This document shows positions 9,946 through 21,705 of a stretch of DNA of 64,000 nucleotides, one piece after another. The DNA comes from Citrobacter amalonaticus. GTDB taxonomy: Bacteria; Pseudomonadota; Gammaproteobacteria; Enterobacterales; Enterobacteriaceae. Numbering within the stretch: the stretch's first letter is position 1; each line of letters opens with the position of its first letter. Where the stretch lies: contig NZ_AP024585.1 in assembly GCF_018323885.1 (NCBI RefSeq), positions 1,612,001-1,676,000 on the forward strand. Reading direction: 5' to 3'. A program made the position numbers and the translations under genes. Below the pieces are notes generated by a model that was not told the origin of the DNA, searched no databases, and saw nothing but the letters and a program-made list of their open reading frames with translations.

Positions 9946-10764
9946 TTACAGCAGCTGGCTATAGATGAACTTCGCGATGCTGTCGGTGGTGTTATCGCCG
10001 ATGACGACGTTGGCGCGTGCTTTGATTGCGTCGTCAGCATTGCCCATCGCCACGCCGGTACCAGCCGCTTCCAGCATACTGATGTCGTTGTAGTTATCCC
10101 CGAAGGCAATTACGTTTTCCATCGACCCACCCTGAGATTCAACCCACTGGGTCAGGCGTTTGCCTTTGCTGTTACCCTGACGAGCGATATCGACCTGATC
10201 GTGCCAGGACCATTCGCACTCAAGGCCCAACAGCTCTTCGACATGCTTGCCAAATTGCTGCAGCTTAGGAATATCGTCGTCTGTCAGAGCGAACTTCCAC
10301 ACCGCGTTGACATCGTGCGCCGCCTGCGCCAGTGAAGGCACCTGGGTGAAGATCGGGCGCTGTTCCGGCGGCAACGTCTGCGCCCAGTTTGAGGTGCGAA
10401 TGACATGGCCGGTCGGGTGCTCATACAGCATGGCGTCATCGACATACATCAGGCCGTGAATCTGATGCGCTTCCAGCAGCGTAATAAGCTGTAGCGCCTG
10501 GTTAACCGGCAAGGGATCGGCTGCGAGAACATTTTTTGCGTGATAATCATACAAATAGGTGCCATTACAGCAAATTGCAGGTGTATCCAGTGCCAGTGCC
10601 TGATAAAAAGGATGAATTGCGACGTGATGACGCCCGGTGACGATGATAAGTTGGTAGCCTGCCTCCCTGGCGCGCGACAGTGCTTCGACAGACGAGGGGA
10701 GCAGGGTTTTTTGCGGGGTTAGCAAGGTTCCATCTAAATCAAGGGCAATCACGCGAGCGGTCAT
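9946..10764 (-). CDS. ybhA: HAD-family phosphatase YbhA
   Basis: A 272-residue haloacid dehalogenase-type phosphatase of the Cof subfamily. Motif I DLDGTLLTP has the catalytic aspartates D9 and D11, and motif IV reads AFGDNYNDISML. E. coli YbhA acts on pyridoxal phosphate and sugar phosphates in vitro. The start is ATG 10764, matching family length. The reading frame is open a further 30 residues upstream (to 10854), but those residues do not resemble a HAD N-terminus. It converges with modC, the two stop codons being adjacent. Confidence 0.93.
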   Translation of the reverse strand: MTARVIALDLDGTLLTPQKTLLPSSVEALSRAREAGYQLIIVTGRHHVAIHPFYQALALDTPAICCNGTYLYDYHAKNVLAADPLPVNQALQLITLLEAHQIHGLMYVDDAMLYEHPTGHVIRTSNWAQTLPPEQRPIFTQVPSLAQAAHDVNAVWKFALTDDDIPKLQQFGKHVEELLGLECEWSWHDQVDIARQGNSKGKRLTQWVESQGGSMENVIAFGDNYNDISMLEAAGTGVAMGNADDAIKARANVVIGDNTTDSIAKFIYSQLL

Positions 10765-10911
10765 ATCGTCATCCCGATTAACATTGAAGTTTTGTCTGCC
10801 TGAATGGTACACCGGGACGGGGAGCAGGCAAAATTTTGTGCGTATATTCAGCATTCACCGTTAAAAGCGACTACGTTAAGCTGTATTCCATTTTTGCAGC
10901 CAGTTGCCTAA

Positions 10912-11922
<1,011 letters not shown>

Positions 11923-11951
11923 TAGGGGCGCTTATTAGCCAACCGATAAAT

Positions 11952-11983
11952 AAAAACCGGCATCCTGTGATGCCGGTTTTTTT
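11952..11983. terminator. Bidirectional terminator between pgl and ybhC
   Basis: The arms AAACCGGCATC (11954-11964) and GATGCCGGTTT (11969-11979) form an 11-bp stem with loop CTGT. A run of T follows on the plus strand and a run of A precedes it, so it can stop transcription of both convergent genes. Confidence 0.9.
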
Positions 11984-11987
11984 ATGC

Positions 11988-13271
11988 TTACTGCTTCGGC
12001 GCAGCCACGACTTTGCTGCCCACACCGCGGTTATTGTATTCCCACATGCGGTTAAAGTTGGTGTCGTTCAGGTTACGCTGGGTTTCGCCTTTATCATCCT
12101 TCGCCCCGGTATTGCCCGCGAATGGACGTTTAGAGATCACGGCGTCAGCCCACGGCTGTGCCATGTTAAAGCCCTCGTTAATCACGCTATCACGGATCAC
12201 GACCTGACCGTTGGTGTTGCCGTCGACATCCAGTGCGCGACCCAACTGCGCCACGCCGTCACCGGCGGCGGTAAAGCGGCTGTTGGTGGCGAGGAAACCG
12301 TAATAAATGTTCGCAAGCGTTGCAGGCGCGAAGACGTACGCTTCCTGTTGAGTACGCGAGTTCACTACGCGGAAGTCGGTGTTATCGAACACCACCGCGC
12401 CGCGACCGGAAACGATATCCACATCACCTTCGATATAGCTGTTGGTCACCAGGGTACGCGGTTGGCGATTATTTTCCAGACGGTTCTGCACGCCGCTGTT
12501 GGTCACAAAGAAGGTGTTCTGGCGGCCCAGAATGTTCACATTATTGATTTGAACTTTGTCACCGTCGGTGCGCAGCGCAACGGCCGGGTGGTTACCCGCA
12601 TCCACGCTATCGCCAAGATTGTTTTCAACGGTCAGATTCTGTAACTGCAGGCCATTATTCTGTGACCACAATACCGCTGAACACATCACGCCGATAGTCG
12701 CGCCGCGTTTGCTCTGGCAGTTGTCAAACATGTACCAGGCCGGTTTACCAGGCATATATTTCCCGCCCGGATTCACCGTATGACGCCAGTCAGCGGTGCT
12801 CATTTCACCGTCAATTGCTGCGCCAATCTTCACGTCCAGCGGTTTCTCACCCGTTCCGTACAGCGTCAGGCTGCCTGGCGCCGCAGGGATATAAACAGTC
12901 CCCTGATACTCACCTGGCATAATCGCAATGTACTGACGTTTGTTGGTGCGCGTAGTGATCGCCGCATCCACCGCCGCCTGAATGGTGGTGTGGGTAACGC
13001 CTTGCGTACCGGCCGGGCCGACCACAAAGTCAGGCTGCGCAGGCAGAGAAATTGAAGATGGCGTCCACGGCGCGGTGTTCGGCGTCAGGGAAGAAAAATA
13101 GTTTTTAGCGACAAAATTCTGCGCTTCATTCGCCGATAAAATCGGGCGCGAGGAGGTTCCTGGCGCGGTTTGATCGGAAGGAATTTGATCCGGCGGGGTA
13201 GAGCTACAGGCGGTCAGCGTCACGCCAAAAGCCAGTGCCAGCGCCAGACGGGAAACTGATGATGTGTTCAC
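11988..13271 (-). CDS. ybhC: Lipoprotein with pectinesterase-like fold (YbhC)
   Basis: The protein has 427 residues, as E. coli YbhC. The N-terminus is a lipoprotein signal with lipobox LTAC and lipidated Cys22, then a Ser/Thr/Pro-rich linker. The rest is a right-handed beta-helix of the pectin methylesterase type (TTIQAAVDAAI, YEGDVDIVSGRGAVVFDN, GRALDVDGNTNGQVVIRDS). The E. coli protein is an outer-membrane lipoprotein with acyl-CoA thioesterase activity, and a role on pectin is unproven. It is transcribed divergently from hutI. Confidence 0.93.
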   Translation of the reverse strand: MNTSSVSRLALALAFGVTLTACSSTPPDQIPSDQTAPGTSSRPILSANEAQNFVAKNYFSSLTPNTAPWTPSSISLPAQPDFVVGPAGTQGVTHTTIQAAVDAAITTRTNKRQYIAIMPGEYQGTVYIPAAPGSLTLYGTGEKPLDVKIGAAIDGEMSTADWRHTVNPGGKYMPGKPAWYMFDNCQSKRGATIGVMCSAVLWSQNNGLQLQNLTVENNLGDSVDAGNHPAVALRTDGDKVQINNVNILGRQNTFFVTNSGVQNRLENNRQPRTLVTNSYIEGDVDIVSGRGAVVFDNTDFRVVNSRTQQEAYVFAPATLANIYYGFLATNSRFTAAGDGVAQLGRALDVDGNTNGQVVIRDSVINEGFNMAQPWADAVISKRPFAGNTGAKDDKGETQRNLNDTNFNRMWEYNNRGVGSKVVAAPKQ

Positions 13272-13460
13272 GAGTTGCTCCGGGCTATAAAAGTATCCAT
13301 TGAAGCCTGCTTTTTTATACTAAGTTGAGCAAAACAGAAAGGTGAAAAGCTAAAAAGTTGTTTTTAAACCCCTCCTCGCGGATTCGGGTACCGTCAAAGT
13401 CACAATTAAATAACATATTTGCCTGGGATGATTGACTTCCCGCGTGCGATCTCAAATAAA

Positions 13461-13471
13461 TGTCTATACAA
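13461..13471 (-). promoter_or_regulatory. Candidate HutC operator upstream of hutI
   Basis: The 11 bases TGTCTATACAA are the exact reverse complement of TTGTATAGACA, which forms the core of the palindrome upstream of hutU (16486-16496). This copy lies 23 bases before the hutI start. The right half of the palindrome is imperfect here, so binding may be weaker. Confidence 0.6.
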
Positions 13472-13493
13472 CCTAAGACAAGCTGGAGAAAGC

Positions 13494-14717
13494 ATGGAAC
13501 CCCTGTTACCTGATGATACGCTCTGGCGAAACCTGCGCCTGGCGACGCTCGATCCGGCGCAGACGGCACCGTATGGCATGCTGGACCATCATGCGCTGAT
13601 TATCCGTAAGGGAAGGGTGCTGGCGATTGTGCCAGAGGCTTCACTCCCGACTGCGCATGCCAATACGCATGACCTGCAAGGACGTCTGGTGACGCCTGGG
13701 TTGATTGATTGTCACACTCATCTGGTGTTTGGCGGCAATCGCGCCAGCGAGTGGGAGCAACGGTTGAACGGCGTTTCTTATCAGCAGATTAGTGCGCAGG
13801 GCGGCGGGATTAACGCCACCGTGACGGCGACGCGTGCCGCGACGGAGAAGGCGCTTTTAGCCTCTGCTCAGGCGCGGATCGCGCGTCTGATGCGCGAGGG
13901 CGTGACGCTGCTGGAAGTGAAATCCGGCTATGGGCTGAATGCGACAGCCGAAGAAAAGATGCTGCGCGTCGCGGCCCGCCTGGCCGAAGAGAATCTTATC
14001 GAAATCAGCCCCACGCTGCTGGCGGCCCATGCCGTGCCGGTTGAGTATCGGGACAATCCTGACGGCTATATCACCCACGTCTGCGAAACGATACTGCCGC
14101 AGCTATGGGAAAAGGGGCTGTTTGAAGCGGTCGATCTGTTCTGTGAGAGCGTGGGCTTTACCCTGGCGCAAAGCGAGCGGGTATTGCGCGCGGCGCAGGC
14201 GGCGGGCATTCCGGTCAAAGGGCATGTCGAGCAGTTGTCTCTGCTGGGTGGAGCGCAACTGGTCAGTCGCTATCATGGGCTTTCTGCGGATCACATTGAA
14301 TATCTTGATGAAGCGGGCGTGGCCGCGATGCGTCACAGCGGCACCGTTGGCGTACTGCTGCCGGGGGCGTTCTATTTCCTTAAAGAGACGCAGCATCCGC
14401 CCGTTGAGTTGCTGCGCCGTTACCAGATACCTATGGCGGTGGCGACCGATTTCAACCCCGGCACCAGTCCCTTTATCAGCTTGCATCTGGCGATGAACAT
14501 GGCCTGCGTTCAGTTCGGACTGACGCCGGAAGAGGCATGGGCGGGCGTCACCCGTCATGCCGCTCAGGCGCTGGGCCGCCAGGCGACGCACGGACAGCTA
14601 AAGGCGGGTTACGTTGCCGATTTTAACGTCTGGGATGCGCAAAACCCGGTGGAGATCCTCTATGAGCCTGGGCGCAACCCGCTGTATCTACGCATATTTC
14701 GAGGACAAATCACATGA
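13494..14717 (+). CDS. hutI: Imidazolonepropionase HutI
   Basis: A 407-residue amidohydrolase-superfamily enzyme that opens imidazolonepropionate to formiminoglutamate, the third step of histidine breakdown. The metal-binding motif [10 protein letters not shown] places H74 and H76 in the protein. [17 protein letters not shown] and [11 protein letters not shown] are further family signatures. The ATG at 13494 follows GGAG. The frame is open from 13419, but those codons cover the promoter and the putative operator. It overlaps hutG by ATGA, giving a hutI-hutG-hutC transcription unit. Confidence 0.95.
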   Translation: MEPLLPDDTLWRNLRLATLDPAQTAPYGMLDHHALIIRKGRVLAIVPEASLPTAHANTHDLQGRLVTPGLIDCHTHLVFGGNRASEWEQRLNGVSYQQISAQGGGINATVTATRAATEKALLASAQARIARLMREGVTLLEVKSGYGLNATAEEKMLRVAARLAEENLIEISPTLLAAHAVPVEYRDNPDGYITHVCETILPQLWEKGLFEAVDLFCESVGFTLAQSERVLRAAQAAGIPVKGHVEQLSLLGGAQLVSRYHGLSADHIEYLDEAGVAAMRHSGTVGVLLPGAFYFLKETQHPPVELLRRYQIPMAVATDFNPGTSPFISLHLAMNMACVQFGLTPEEAWAGVTRHAAQALGRQATHGQLKAGYVADFNVWDAQNPVEILYEPGRNPLYLRIFRGQIT

Positions 14718-15655
14718 CGCAATGGGAAGCGGCTGCCCCTGACCTGTGGCGGGGGCGAGATGACAGCGGCGAAGCCGCAAACGCGCTGCGCCTGTTTCAG
14801 ACGATCGATCGCAGCCTGACGTTTTCGCCAGAGCGATACCGCGACAGGATAGCGCTGCTCGGCTTTGCCTGCGATGAGGGGGTCAAGCGTAATCATGGGC
14901 GTCCTGGTGCCGCCGGTGCGCCGGACGCGCTGCGTTCAGCGCTGGCTAACCTGGCGAGTCACGCGGGACACGAGCGACTGGTGGATATGGGGAATCTGCT
15001 GGCCCCGACAGCGGATCTGGAAGGGGCGCAGCAAGCACTACGTGATGCGGTCTGTCAATGTCAGCAGGCGGGGATGCGCACCTTCGTTCTTGGCGGCGGG
15101 CACGAAACGGCATTCGGTCATGGAGCGGGCATTTTCGATGCATTCCCTGGCGAGCGGGTAGGGATCATTAATCTCGACGCGCATCTGGATCTGCGTAACG
15201 CTGGGCGGGCAACCTCAGGCACGCCGTTTCGTCAACTGGCGCAGCTTTGCGACCAGCAGCAGCGTGAGTTCCGCTATGCGTGCATCGGCGTTAGCCGGGC
15301 GGCAAACACCCAGGCGCTGTGGGATGAGGCGCACAAGCGCAACGTGCTGGTGGTGGAAGATTTGCAGTGTAATGACGCCCACGCTCAGCTGGCGGCGTTT
15401 ATCAGCGAGGTGGATAAACTCTATCTGACTGTCGATCTCGACGTCCTGCCCGTAGGAGAGATGCCAGCCGTATCGGCGCCTGCGGCGCTGGGCGTACCGT
15501 TGGCGACCCTGCTGAAATTGATTGAACCTGTTTGCCGCAGCGGTAAGCTCCAGGCGGTGGATGTGGTTGAATTTAATCCGCGCTTTGATAATGATGGCAG
15601 GTCGGCACGCGTGGCGGCGCGGCTTGGCTGGCAAATCGCCCACTGGTGGCAGTAA
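14714..15655 (+). CDS. hutG: Formimidoylglutamase HutG
   Basis: A 313-residue ureohydrolase of the arginase family that hydrolyses N-formiminoglutamate to glutamate and formamide. Manganese ligands are visible: GGGHE (H130), NLDAHLD (D155, H157, D159) and a later DLDVLPV segment. It starts inside the end of hutI (4-base ATGA overlap), which implies translational coupling. With HutI, HutU and HutH it completes the four-step route from histidine to glutamate. Confidence 0.95.
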   Translation: MTQWEAAAPDLWRGRDDSGEAANALRLFQTIDRSLTFSPERYRDRIALLGFACDEGVKRNHGRPGAAGAPDALRSALANLASHAGHERLVDMGNLLAPTADLEGAQQALRDAVCQCQQAGMRTFVLGGGHETAFGHGAGIFDAFPGERVGIINLDAHLDLRNAGRATSGTPFRQLAQLCDQQQREFRYACIGVSRAANTQALWDEAHKRNVLVVEDLQCNDAHAQLAAFISEVDKLYLTVDLDVLPVGEMPAVSAPAALGVPLATLLKLIEPVCRSGKLQAVDVVEFNPRFDNDGRSARVAARLGWQIAHWWQ

Positions 15656-15679
15656 TCGATTGATAAGGTAAACATTCCC

Positions 15680-16405
15680 ATGACACTTTCTCGCCCTCGT
15701 TCTGCTCCCGCGCCGTTTTATGAGACGGTTAAACGCGAGATTAGCGAAAAGATCGCCAGCGGCGTCTGGCAGCCGCACGATCGTATTCCGTCGGAAGCGG
15801 AGCTGGTGGCGCAGTACGGCTTCAGCCGGATGACCATCAACCGGGCGCTGCGTGAACTGACTGACGAAGGGATGCTGGTGCGCCTGCAGGGGGTGGGAAC
15901 CTTTGTCGCGGAGCCGAAAGGCCAGTCCGCGCTGTTTGAAATTCGCAGTATTGCCGACGAAATTGCCGCACGGGCGCATCGACATCACTGCGAGGTGCTG
16001 ATTCTGGAAAAGAAACCGGCCAATGCGCGGCAGGCAGCGGCGCTGAAGGTGACGGAAGGTACGCCGATTTTTCATTCTGTGATGGTACATTTTGAAAACG
16101 ACCAGCCGGTACAGATTGAAGATCGCTGTGTGAATGCCGACATTGTGCCGGAGTATCTGGCGCAGGATTACAGCCAGACCACGCCGCATGCATATTTGTC
16201 GTTGATTGCCCCACTGACGGAAGGGGAGCACATTGTTGAAGCGGTGCGCGCCACGACGCAAGAGTGCGCGTTACTCGACATCGGCGAGACCGATCCTTGC
16301 CTGCTCATTCGTCGTACCACCTGGTCCGCCTCGCAGATCGTTTCTCACGCGCGGTTGCTCTTTCCAGGCTCTCGTTACCGCTTGCAGGGCCACTTCTCCT
16401 CCTGA
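15680..16405 (+). CDS. hutC: Histidine utilisation repressor HutC
   Basis: A 241-residue GntR-family regulator of the HutC subfamily. The N-terminal winged helix contains RIPSEAELVAQYGFSRMTINRALRELTDEGMLVRLQGVGTFVAEP (about residues 36-80). The UTRA ligand domain follows, with RRTTWSASQIVSHARLLFPGSRYRLQGHF at the C-terminus. In related bacteria HutC represses the hut genes until urocanate accumulates. It lies 24 bases after hutG with only a weak Shine-Dalgarno (AAGG). The palindromes near hutI and hutU are its likely targets, so it should repress its own operon. Confidence 0.94.
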   Translation: MTLSRPRSAPAPFYETVKREISEKIASGVWQPHDRIPSEAELVAQYGFSRMTINRALRELTDEGMLVRLQGVGTFVAEPKGQSALFEIRSIADEIAARAHRHHCEVLILEKKPANARQAAALKVTEGTPIFHSVMVHFENDQPVQIEDRCVNADIVPEYLAQDYSQTTPHAYLSLIAPLTEGEHIVEAVRATTQECALLDIGETDPCLLIRRTTWSASQIVSHARLLFPGSRYRLQGHFSS

Positions 16406-16440
16406 CGCACGCGGACTGAAAGCGTGATTGCTGACGCAAT

Positions 16441-16455
16441 ATAACAAAAATGTAT
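16441..16455 (+). promoter_or_regulatory. Candidate NAC activator site upstream of hutU
   Basis: ATAACAAAAATGTAT fits the ATA-N9-TAT core of sites bound by the nitrogen assimilation control protein NAC, a known activator of hutUH in Klebsiella. It lies about 40 bases upstream of the HutC palindrome. The call rests on pattern and context only. Confidence 0.45.
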
Positions 16456-16484
16456 CTTATTTGTTAAATTGTGCCTTGTTATGT

Positions 16485-16498
16485 CTTGTATAGACAAG
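16485..16498. promoter_or_regulatory. HutC-type operator of hutUH
   Basis: CTTGT-ATAG-ACAAG is a perfect 5-bp-arm palindrome lying immediately before TATATT (16501-16506), a good -10 candidate. Repressor bound here would block RNA polymerase. The 11-base core TTGTATAGACA recurs upstream of hutI. Confidence 0.72.
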
Positions 16499-16574
16499 TA
16501 TATATTTACCTCACACCCGATCATTCCCTTTGCCGGATAAACCTTTTCCGGCATGTCCGTGAGGAGTCGTTGTT

Positions 16575-18260
16575 ATGTCTCATAGCAAGTTTCGTCAGCA
16601 AGATATCCGCGCCCCGCGAGGGACAACGCTGACGGCCAAATCCTGGCTGACCGAAGCGCCATTGCGCATGTTAATGAACAACCTGGACCCCGACGTCGCC
16701 GAGAACCCACATGAGCTGGTGGTGTACGGCGGTATAGGCCGCGCGGCCCGGAACTGGGAATGCTATGACGCGATTGTCAACGCCTTGACCCAACTGGAAG
16801 AGGACGAAACGCTGCTGGTCCAGTCCGGTAAACCGGTAGGCGTGTTCAGAACCCATCAGAACGCCCCGCGTGTGCTCATTGCCAACTCCAACCTTGTTCC
16901 GCACTGGGCGACCTGGGAGCATTTCAATGAACTGGATGCGAAAGGGTTGGCGATGTACGGACAGATGACGGCCGGAAGCTGGATCTATATCGGCAGTCAG
17001 GGAATTGTGCAGGGCACTTATGAAACATTTGTTGAAGCGGGACGGCAGCACTACGACGGCGACCTGCGCGGGCGTTGGGTGTTAACCGCCGGGCTCGGCG
17101 GCATGGGCGGCGCGCAGCCACTGGCGGCGACGCTGGCAGGCGCCTGTTCCCTGAACATTGAATGTCAGCAGAGTCGTATCGATTTTCGTCTGCGCACTCG
17201 TTATGTCGATGAACAGGCGACATCTCTTGATGATGCGCTGGCGCGTATCGAAAAATACACCCGCGAAGGTCAAGCCGTATCGATTGCCCTGTGCGCCAAT
17301 GCGGCGGATGTGGTGCCCGAACTGGTGAAGCGCGGTGTGCGTCCGGACATGGTTACCGACCAGACCAGCGCTCATGACCCGCTGCACGGTTATCTGCCTT
17401 CCGGCTGGGACTGGGAAACCTATCAGCAAAAAGCGCTCGCCGATCCACAGGGTACGGTAGAGGCAGCGAAGCGCTCGATGGCAAAACACGTGGAGGCGAT
17501 GCTGGCGTTCAACGACATGGGCGTACCGACGTTCGATTACGGCAACAACATTCGTCAGATGGCTAAAGAGATGGGCGTGGAAAACGCCTTCGCCTTTCCT
17601 GGCTTCGTACCGGCCTATATTCGCCCGCTGTTCTGCCGCGGCATTGGGCCGTTTCGCTGGGTGGCGCTTTCCGGCGATCCGCAGGATATTTATAAAACCG
17701 ACGCCAAAGTAAAAGCGATCGTGGCGGATGACGAACATCTCCACCGCTGGCTGGACATGGCGCGGGAGCGCATTAATTTTCAGGGGCTGCCAGCGCGTAT
17801 CTGCTGGGTGGGGCTCGAATGGCGGCAAAAACTGGGTCTGGCATTCAACGAAATGGTGCGCAGGGGGGAAGTGTCTGCGCCAATTGTGATCGGTCGCGAC
17901 CACCTGGATTCTGGCTCTGTCGCCAGCCCCAACCGCGAGACCGAAGCGATGCGCGATGGTTCTGACGCCGTCTCCGACTGGCCGCTGCTCAATGCGCTAC
18001 TCAACACGGCCAGCGGGGCGACCTGGGTATCGCTGCATCACGGCGGCGGTGTGGGAATGGGCTTCTCACAGCATGCCGGGATGGTCATTGTCTGTGACGG
18101 TAGCGATGAAGCCGCCGAGCGCATTGCCCGGGTTTTGCATAACGATCCGGCGACCGGCGTAATGCGTCATGCGGATGCGGGCTACGATATTGCCGTGGCG
18201 TGCGCTGTGGAACAAGGGCTGAATCTGCCGATGGTTGCGGCAACGCAGGGGAAACGCTGA
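16575..18260 (+). CDS. hutU: Urocanate hydratase HutU
   Basis: A 561-residue cytoplasmic enzyme that hydrates urocanate to imidazolonepropionate with tightly bound NAD+. Family signatures include [12 protein letters not shown] near the start, the nucleotide-binding [15 protein letters not shown] and [20 protein letters not shown] near the end. Length agrees with other enterobacterial HutU. The start follows GAGGAG. It is the first gene of hutUH, separated from convergently oriented neighbours by the 169-base control region after hutC. The hutH start lies one base beyond its stop. Confidence 0.96.
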   Translation: MSHSKFRQQDIRAPRGTTLTAKSWLTEAPLRMLMNNLDPDVAENPHELVVYGGIGRAARNWECYDAIVNALTQLEEDETLLVQSGKPVGVFRTHQNAPRVLIANSNLVPHWATWEHFNELDAKGLAMYGQMTAGSWIYIGSQGIVQGTYETFVEAGRQHYDGDLRGRWVLTAGLGGMGGAQPLAATLAGACSLNIECQQSRIDFRLRTRYVDEQATSLDDALARIEKYTREGQAVSIALCANAADVVPELVKRGVRPDMVTDQTSAHDPLHGYLPSGWDWETYQQKALADPQGTVEAAKRSMAKHVEAMLAFNDMGVPTFDYGNNIRQMAKEMGVENAFAFPGFVPAYIRPLFCRGIGPFRWVALSGDPQDIYKTDAKVKAIVADDEHLHRWLDMARERINFQGLPARICWVGLEWRQKLGLAFNEMVRRGEVSAPIVIGRDHLDSGSVASPNRETEAMRDGSDAVSDWPLLNALLNTASGATWVSLHHGGGVGMGFSQHAGMVIVCDGSDEAAERIARVLHNDPATGVMRHADAGYDIAVACAVEQGLNLPMVAATQGKR

Positions 18261-18261
18261 T

Positions 18262-19782
18262 ATGAATACCATGACCTTAACGCCGGGCCATCTGAGTTTT
18301 TCACAACTACGCGAAGTCTGGCAGCAGCCGGTTAAACTGCGCCTCGATGCCAGCGCTATTGACGGCATTAACGCCAGCGTGGCCTGCGTCAACACCATTG
18401 TCGCTGAGGGCCGCACGGCCTACGGCATTAACACCGGCTTTGGTCTGCTGGCGCAGACGCGCATCGCCAATGAGGATCTGCAAAACCTGCAACGTTCGCT
18501 GGTGCTGTCCCATGCGGCAGGCGTGGGTGATGCCTTAGATGACTCACTGGTGCGCCTGATCATGGTGCTGAAGATAAACAGCCTTGCGCGCGGCTTCTCT
18601 GGTATTCGCCTTAGCGTGATAGAAGCGCTGATTGCGCTGGTGAACGCCGAAGTCTGGCCGCACATCCCGGCGAAAGGATCGGTAGGCGCCTCCGGTGATT
18701 TAGCGCCACTGGCCCATATGTCGCTCACGCTGCTGGGGGAAGGAAAGGCGCGTTGGCAGGGGGAATGGTTACCGGCGACGGAAGCGTTAAAAAAAGCCGG
18801 CCTGGAGCCGATTACGCTGGCGGCGAAAGAAGGGCTGGCGTTACTTAACGGCACACAGGCATCGACGGCGTTTGCGTTACGCGGACTGTTTGAAGCACAA
18901 GAGCTGTTCGCGTCGGCTGTCATGTGCGGATCGTTAACCACCGAAGCGGTGTTAGGGTCTCGCCGTCCGTTTGATGCGCGTATTCACGCCGCGCGGGGGC
19001 AGCGTGGACAGATCGACGCGGCGGCGCTGTATCGCCATGTATTGACGGAGACCAGCGCGCTGTCTCAGTCGCACCACAATTGCGAAAAGGTGCAGGACCC
19101 GTATTCTCTGCGCTGTCAGCCGCAGGTGATGGGCGCATGTCTGACACAGATGCGTCAGGTGATGGACGTACTGCTGGCGGAAGCCAATGCGGTCTCCGAT
19201 AATCCGCTGGTTTTTGCTGAGCAGGGAGACGTTATCTCAGGCGGTAATTTCCATGCTGAACCGGTGGCGATGGCGGCAGATAATCTGGCGCTGGCGATTG
19301 CTGAAATTGGCGCGTTGTCCGAACGCCGTATTGCGCTGATGATGGATAAGCATATGTCGCAGTTGCCGCCTTTCCTCGTCAAAAACGGGGGCGTGAACTC
19401 CGGCTTTATGATTGCCCAGGTGACGGCGGCGGCGCTTGCCAGCGAGAACAAAGCGCTGGCGCATCCGCACAGCGTGGACAGCCTGCCAACGTCGGCGAAT
19501 CAGGAAGATCATGTCTCGATGGCACCGGCGGCAGGGCGCAGGTTGTGGGAAATGGCGGCGAATACTCGCGGCGTGCTGGCCGTCGAATGGCTGGCCGCGT
19601 GTCAGGGGATCGATTTGCGTGAAGGATTAACGTCAAGCCCGCTGCTGGAGCAGGCGCGAACGGTATTACGTGAGCAGGTTGCGCATTACACCCAGGACCG
19701 CTTCTTCGCCCCGGATATTGAGCGTGCGACAGAATTGCTTGCACAGGGGGCGTTGCTGCAGCTCGTGCCGGAATTTCTTTGA
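18262..19782 (+). CDS. hutH: Histidine ammonia-lyase HutH
   Basis: A 506-residue enzyme that deaminates histidine to urocanate. The MIO cofactor tripeptide Ala-Ser-Gly is at residues 143-145 in [18 protein letters not shown] and QEDHVSMAP are further conserved active-site segments. The start at ATG 18262 directly follows the hutU stop and gives the family length. An earlier in-frame ATG at 18235 lies within hutU. It is the last gene of the hutUH operon, and downstream only REP elements are seen. Confidence 0.96.
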   Translation: MNTMTLTPGHLSFSQLREVWQQPVKLRLDASAIDGINASVACVNTIVAEGRTAYGINTGFGLLAQTRIANEDLQNLQRSLVLSHAAGVGDALDDSLVRLIMVLKINSLARGFSGIRLSVIEALIALVNAEVWPHIPAKGSVGASGDLAPLAHMSLTLLGEGKARWQGEWLPATEALKKAGLEPITLAAKEGLALLNGTQASTAFALRGLFEAQELFASAVMCGSLTTEAVLGSRRPFDARIHAARGQRGQIDAAALYRHVLTETSALSQSHHNCEKVQDPYSLRCQPQVMGACLTQMRQVMDVLLAEANAVSDNPLVFAEQGDVISGGNFHAEPVAMAADNLALAIAEIGALSERRIALMMDKHMSQLPPFLVKNGGVNSGFMIAQVTAAALASENKALAHPHSVDSLPTSANQEDHVSMAPAAGRRLWEMAANTRGVLAVEWLAACQGIDLREGLTSSPLLEQARTVLREQVAHYTQDRFFAPDIERATELLAQGALLQLVPEFL

Positions 19783-19786
19783 ACCG

Positions 19787-19868
19787 CGCCGGATGGCGCT
19801 AACGCTTATCCGGCCTGTGAATCCCTCCCGTAGGCCGGATAAGACGCGTGAGCGTCGTCATCCGGCAC
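19787..19868. repeat. REP/BIME pair after hutH
   Basis: Two inverted units with the enterobacterial REP pattern occur. One reads GCCGGATGGCGCTAACGCTT...CCGGCC (about 19788-19815). The other reads GTAGGCCGGATAAGACGCG...CATCCGGCAC (about 19831-19867). The pair sits between convergent hutH and ybhB and may protect 3' ends or serve as a gyrase site. Confidence 0.88.
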
Positions 19869-19876
19869 AACAGCGA

Positions 19877-20353
19877 TCAACTGAACATCGCGGTAATTGA
19901 GGCGCTGGCAAGCGAGTGGAAATGGACGTTAAATCCGACCATCGCCCCGCTGGCACCTTCATCGACGTCAATCCTGTCCACCTCCAGCGCGTGAACGGTA
20001 AAGATATAGCGGTGGGTTTCGCCTTTTGGCGGCGCCGCGCCGCCATAGCCCGCTTTACCGAAATCGGTTCGTGTCTGGATAACGCCGTCTGGCACGGCGA
20101 CCAGCCCGGAGCCATAGCCCTGGGTCAGAACACGGGTATCGGCCGGTAAATTAGCCACCACCCAATGCCACCAGCCAGAGCCGGTCGGTGCATCGGGGTC
20201 GAAACAGGTCACCACGAAACTCTTCGTTCCGGCAGGCACTTCATCCCAGGCCAGATGCGGGGAAATATTATCCCCTTCATAACCCATACCGTTGAAGACA
20301 TGGCGCAGGGGGAGTTTTTCCCCGTCGCGAAAATCGTTGCTGATTACTTTCAT
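19877..20353 (-). CDS. ybhB: PEBP/Raf-kinase-inhibitor-like protein YbhB
   Basis: A 158-residue protein of the phosphatidylethanolamine-binding family, identical in length to E. coli YbhB. Family signatures are SFVVTCFDPDAPTGSGWWHWVV (about residues 45-66) and the later HRYIFTVHALEVD. It is probably cytoplasmic and its ligand is unknown. It follows bioA on the same strand after 58 bases, as in E. coli, so read-through from bioA is possible. Confidence 0.93.
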   Translation of the reverse strand: MKVISNDFRDGEKLPLRHVFNGMGYEGDNISPHLAWDEVPAGTKSFVVTCFDPDAPTGSGWWHWVVANLPADTRVLTQGYGSGLVAVPDGVIQTRTDFGKAGYGGAAPPKGETHRYIFTVHALEVDRIDVDEGASGAMVGFNVHFHSLASASITAMFS

Positions 20354-20411
20354 GCACTCTCCTTAATTCTCGCCAAAAAGTGTAGCCAGAAACCGCACAG
20401 CTTACCGCCAG

Positions 20412-21701
20412 TTACCCGTTAAAAAATGTTTCGTCGCGCACAGCGTCGTTCACGGCCTGCGTCAGGCGGCGTAGTTGCTCTGGCTGGATGAGATACGGCG
20501 GCATCAGGTAGATGAGTTTGCCAAACGGGCGGATCCACACACCCTGTCGCACAAAGAATTTCTGCAGGGCCGCCATATTAACCGGATGCGTCGTCTCCAC
20601 CACGCCAATCGCTCCCAGCACGCGGACATCAGCCACCCATGGCGATGTCTGCGCCGGGGCGAGTTCCTGGCGTAGCTGGGTTTCAATGGACGAGACCTGC
20701 GCCTGCCAGTCGCCGGATTCGAGTAGTGACAGGCTGGCGATCGCCACCGCGCAAGCCAGCGGATTGCCCATAAACGTCGGACCATGCATAAAACAGCCCG
20801 CCTCGCCGTTGCTGATGGTTTCCGCCACCTGGCGGGTGGTCAGGGTGGCTGAAAGGGTCATCGTTCCGCCGGTCAGCGCTTTTCCCAGACACAGAATGTC
20901 GGGCGCGATCCCGGCGTGTTCGCAGGCAAACAGTTTGCCCGTGCGGCCAAATCCGGTGGCGATTTCATCCGCAATCAGCAGAATGCCTTCACGGTCGCAC
21001 ATTTTGCGGATACGGCGCAGCCACTCCGGATGGTACATCCGCATTCCGCCCGCGCCCTGAACAATCGGCTCGAGAATCACTGCCGCAATGTCATGACGAT
21101 GTGCGGCCATCAGGCGCGCGAAGGCCACCATATCGCGCTCATCCCACTCGCCGTCCATTCGACTTTGCGGCGCAGGGGCAAACAGGTTTTCCGGCAGATA
21201 GCCCTTCCACAGGCTGTGCATGGAGTTGTCTGGATCGCAGACCGACATCGCGCCGAAGGTATCGCCGTGATAGCCGTTACGGAACGTCAGGAAGCGCTGA
21301 CGGGATTCCCCTTTGGCCTGCCAGTATTGCAGCGCCATTTTCATCGCCACTTCCACCGCGACGGAACCGGAATCGGCGAGGAACACGCATTCCAGCGACG
21401 CGGGCGTCATGGCGACCAGTTTACGGCACAGGTTGACGGCGGGGGCATGCGTGATCCCGCCAAACATCACATGCGACATGGCGTCTATCTGCGTTTTCAT
21501 CGCCGCATTGAGCTGCGGATGGTTGTAGCCGTGAATCGCGGCCCACCACGACGACATGCCATCAATCAGGCGTTCACCGCTGGATAAAATCAGTTCGCAG
21601 CCCTCGGCCCGTTCAACAGGATAGACCGGTAGCGGGGAGGTCATAGAGGTGTAGGGGTGCCAGATGTGGCGCTGATCAAACGTGAGATCGTCCGTTGTCA
21701 T
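20412..21701 (-). CDS. bioA: Adenosylmethionine-8-amino-7-oxononanoate transaminase BioA
   Basis: A 429-residue class III PLP aminotransferase, same length as E. coli BioA. It converts KAPA to DAPA with S-adenosylmethionine as amino donor. [16 protein letters not shown] (substrate pocket), [12 protein letters not shown] (PLP aspartate) and [11 protein letters not shown] (Schiff-base lysine, around residue 274) are visible. The ATG at 21701 gives MTTDDL. An upstream start at 21719 falls in the operator. It is transcribed divergently from bioBFCD across the BirA operator. Confidence 0.96.
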   Translation of the reverse strand: MTTDDLTFDQRHIWHPYTSMTSPLPVYPVERAEGCELILSSGERLIDGMSSWWAAIHGYNHPQLNAAMKTQIDAMSHVMFGGITHAPAVNLCRKLVAMTPASLECVFLADSGSVAVEVAMKMALQYWQAKGESRQRFLTFRNGYHGDTFGAMSVCDPDNSMHSLWKGYLPENLFAPAPQSRMDGEWDERDMVAFARLMAAHRHDIAAVILEPIVQGAGGMRMYHPEWLRRIRKMCDREGILLIADEIATGFGRTGKLFACEHAGIAPDILCLGKALTGGTMTLSATLTTRQVAETISNGEAGCFMHGPTFMGNPLACAVAIASLSLLESGDWQAQVSSIETQLRQELAPAQTSPWVADVRVLGAIGVVETTHPVNMAALQKFFVRQGVWIRPFGKLIYLMPPYLIQPEQLRRLTQAVNDAVRDETFFNG

Positions 21702-21705
21702 AATC

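Noticed and set aside
15215..16261. 348-codon open frame on the minus strand
   Set aside because: It lies antisense to hutG and hutC, both clearly identified, and its arginine- and histidine-rich product is typical of a shadow frame in GC-rich coding DNA.
17082..17903. 273-codon open frame on the minus strand
   Set aside because: Antisense to hutU, with no recognisable domain and no promoter or ribosome site.
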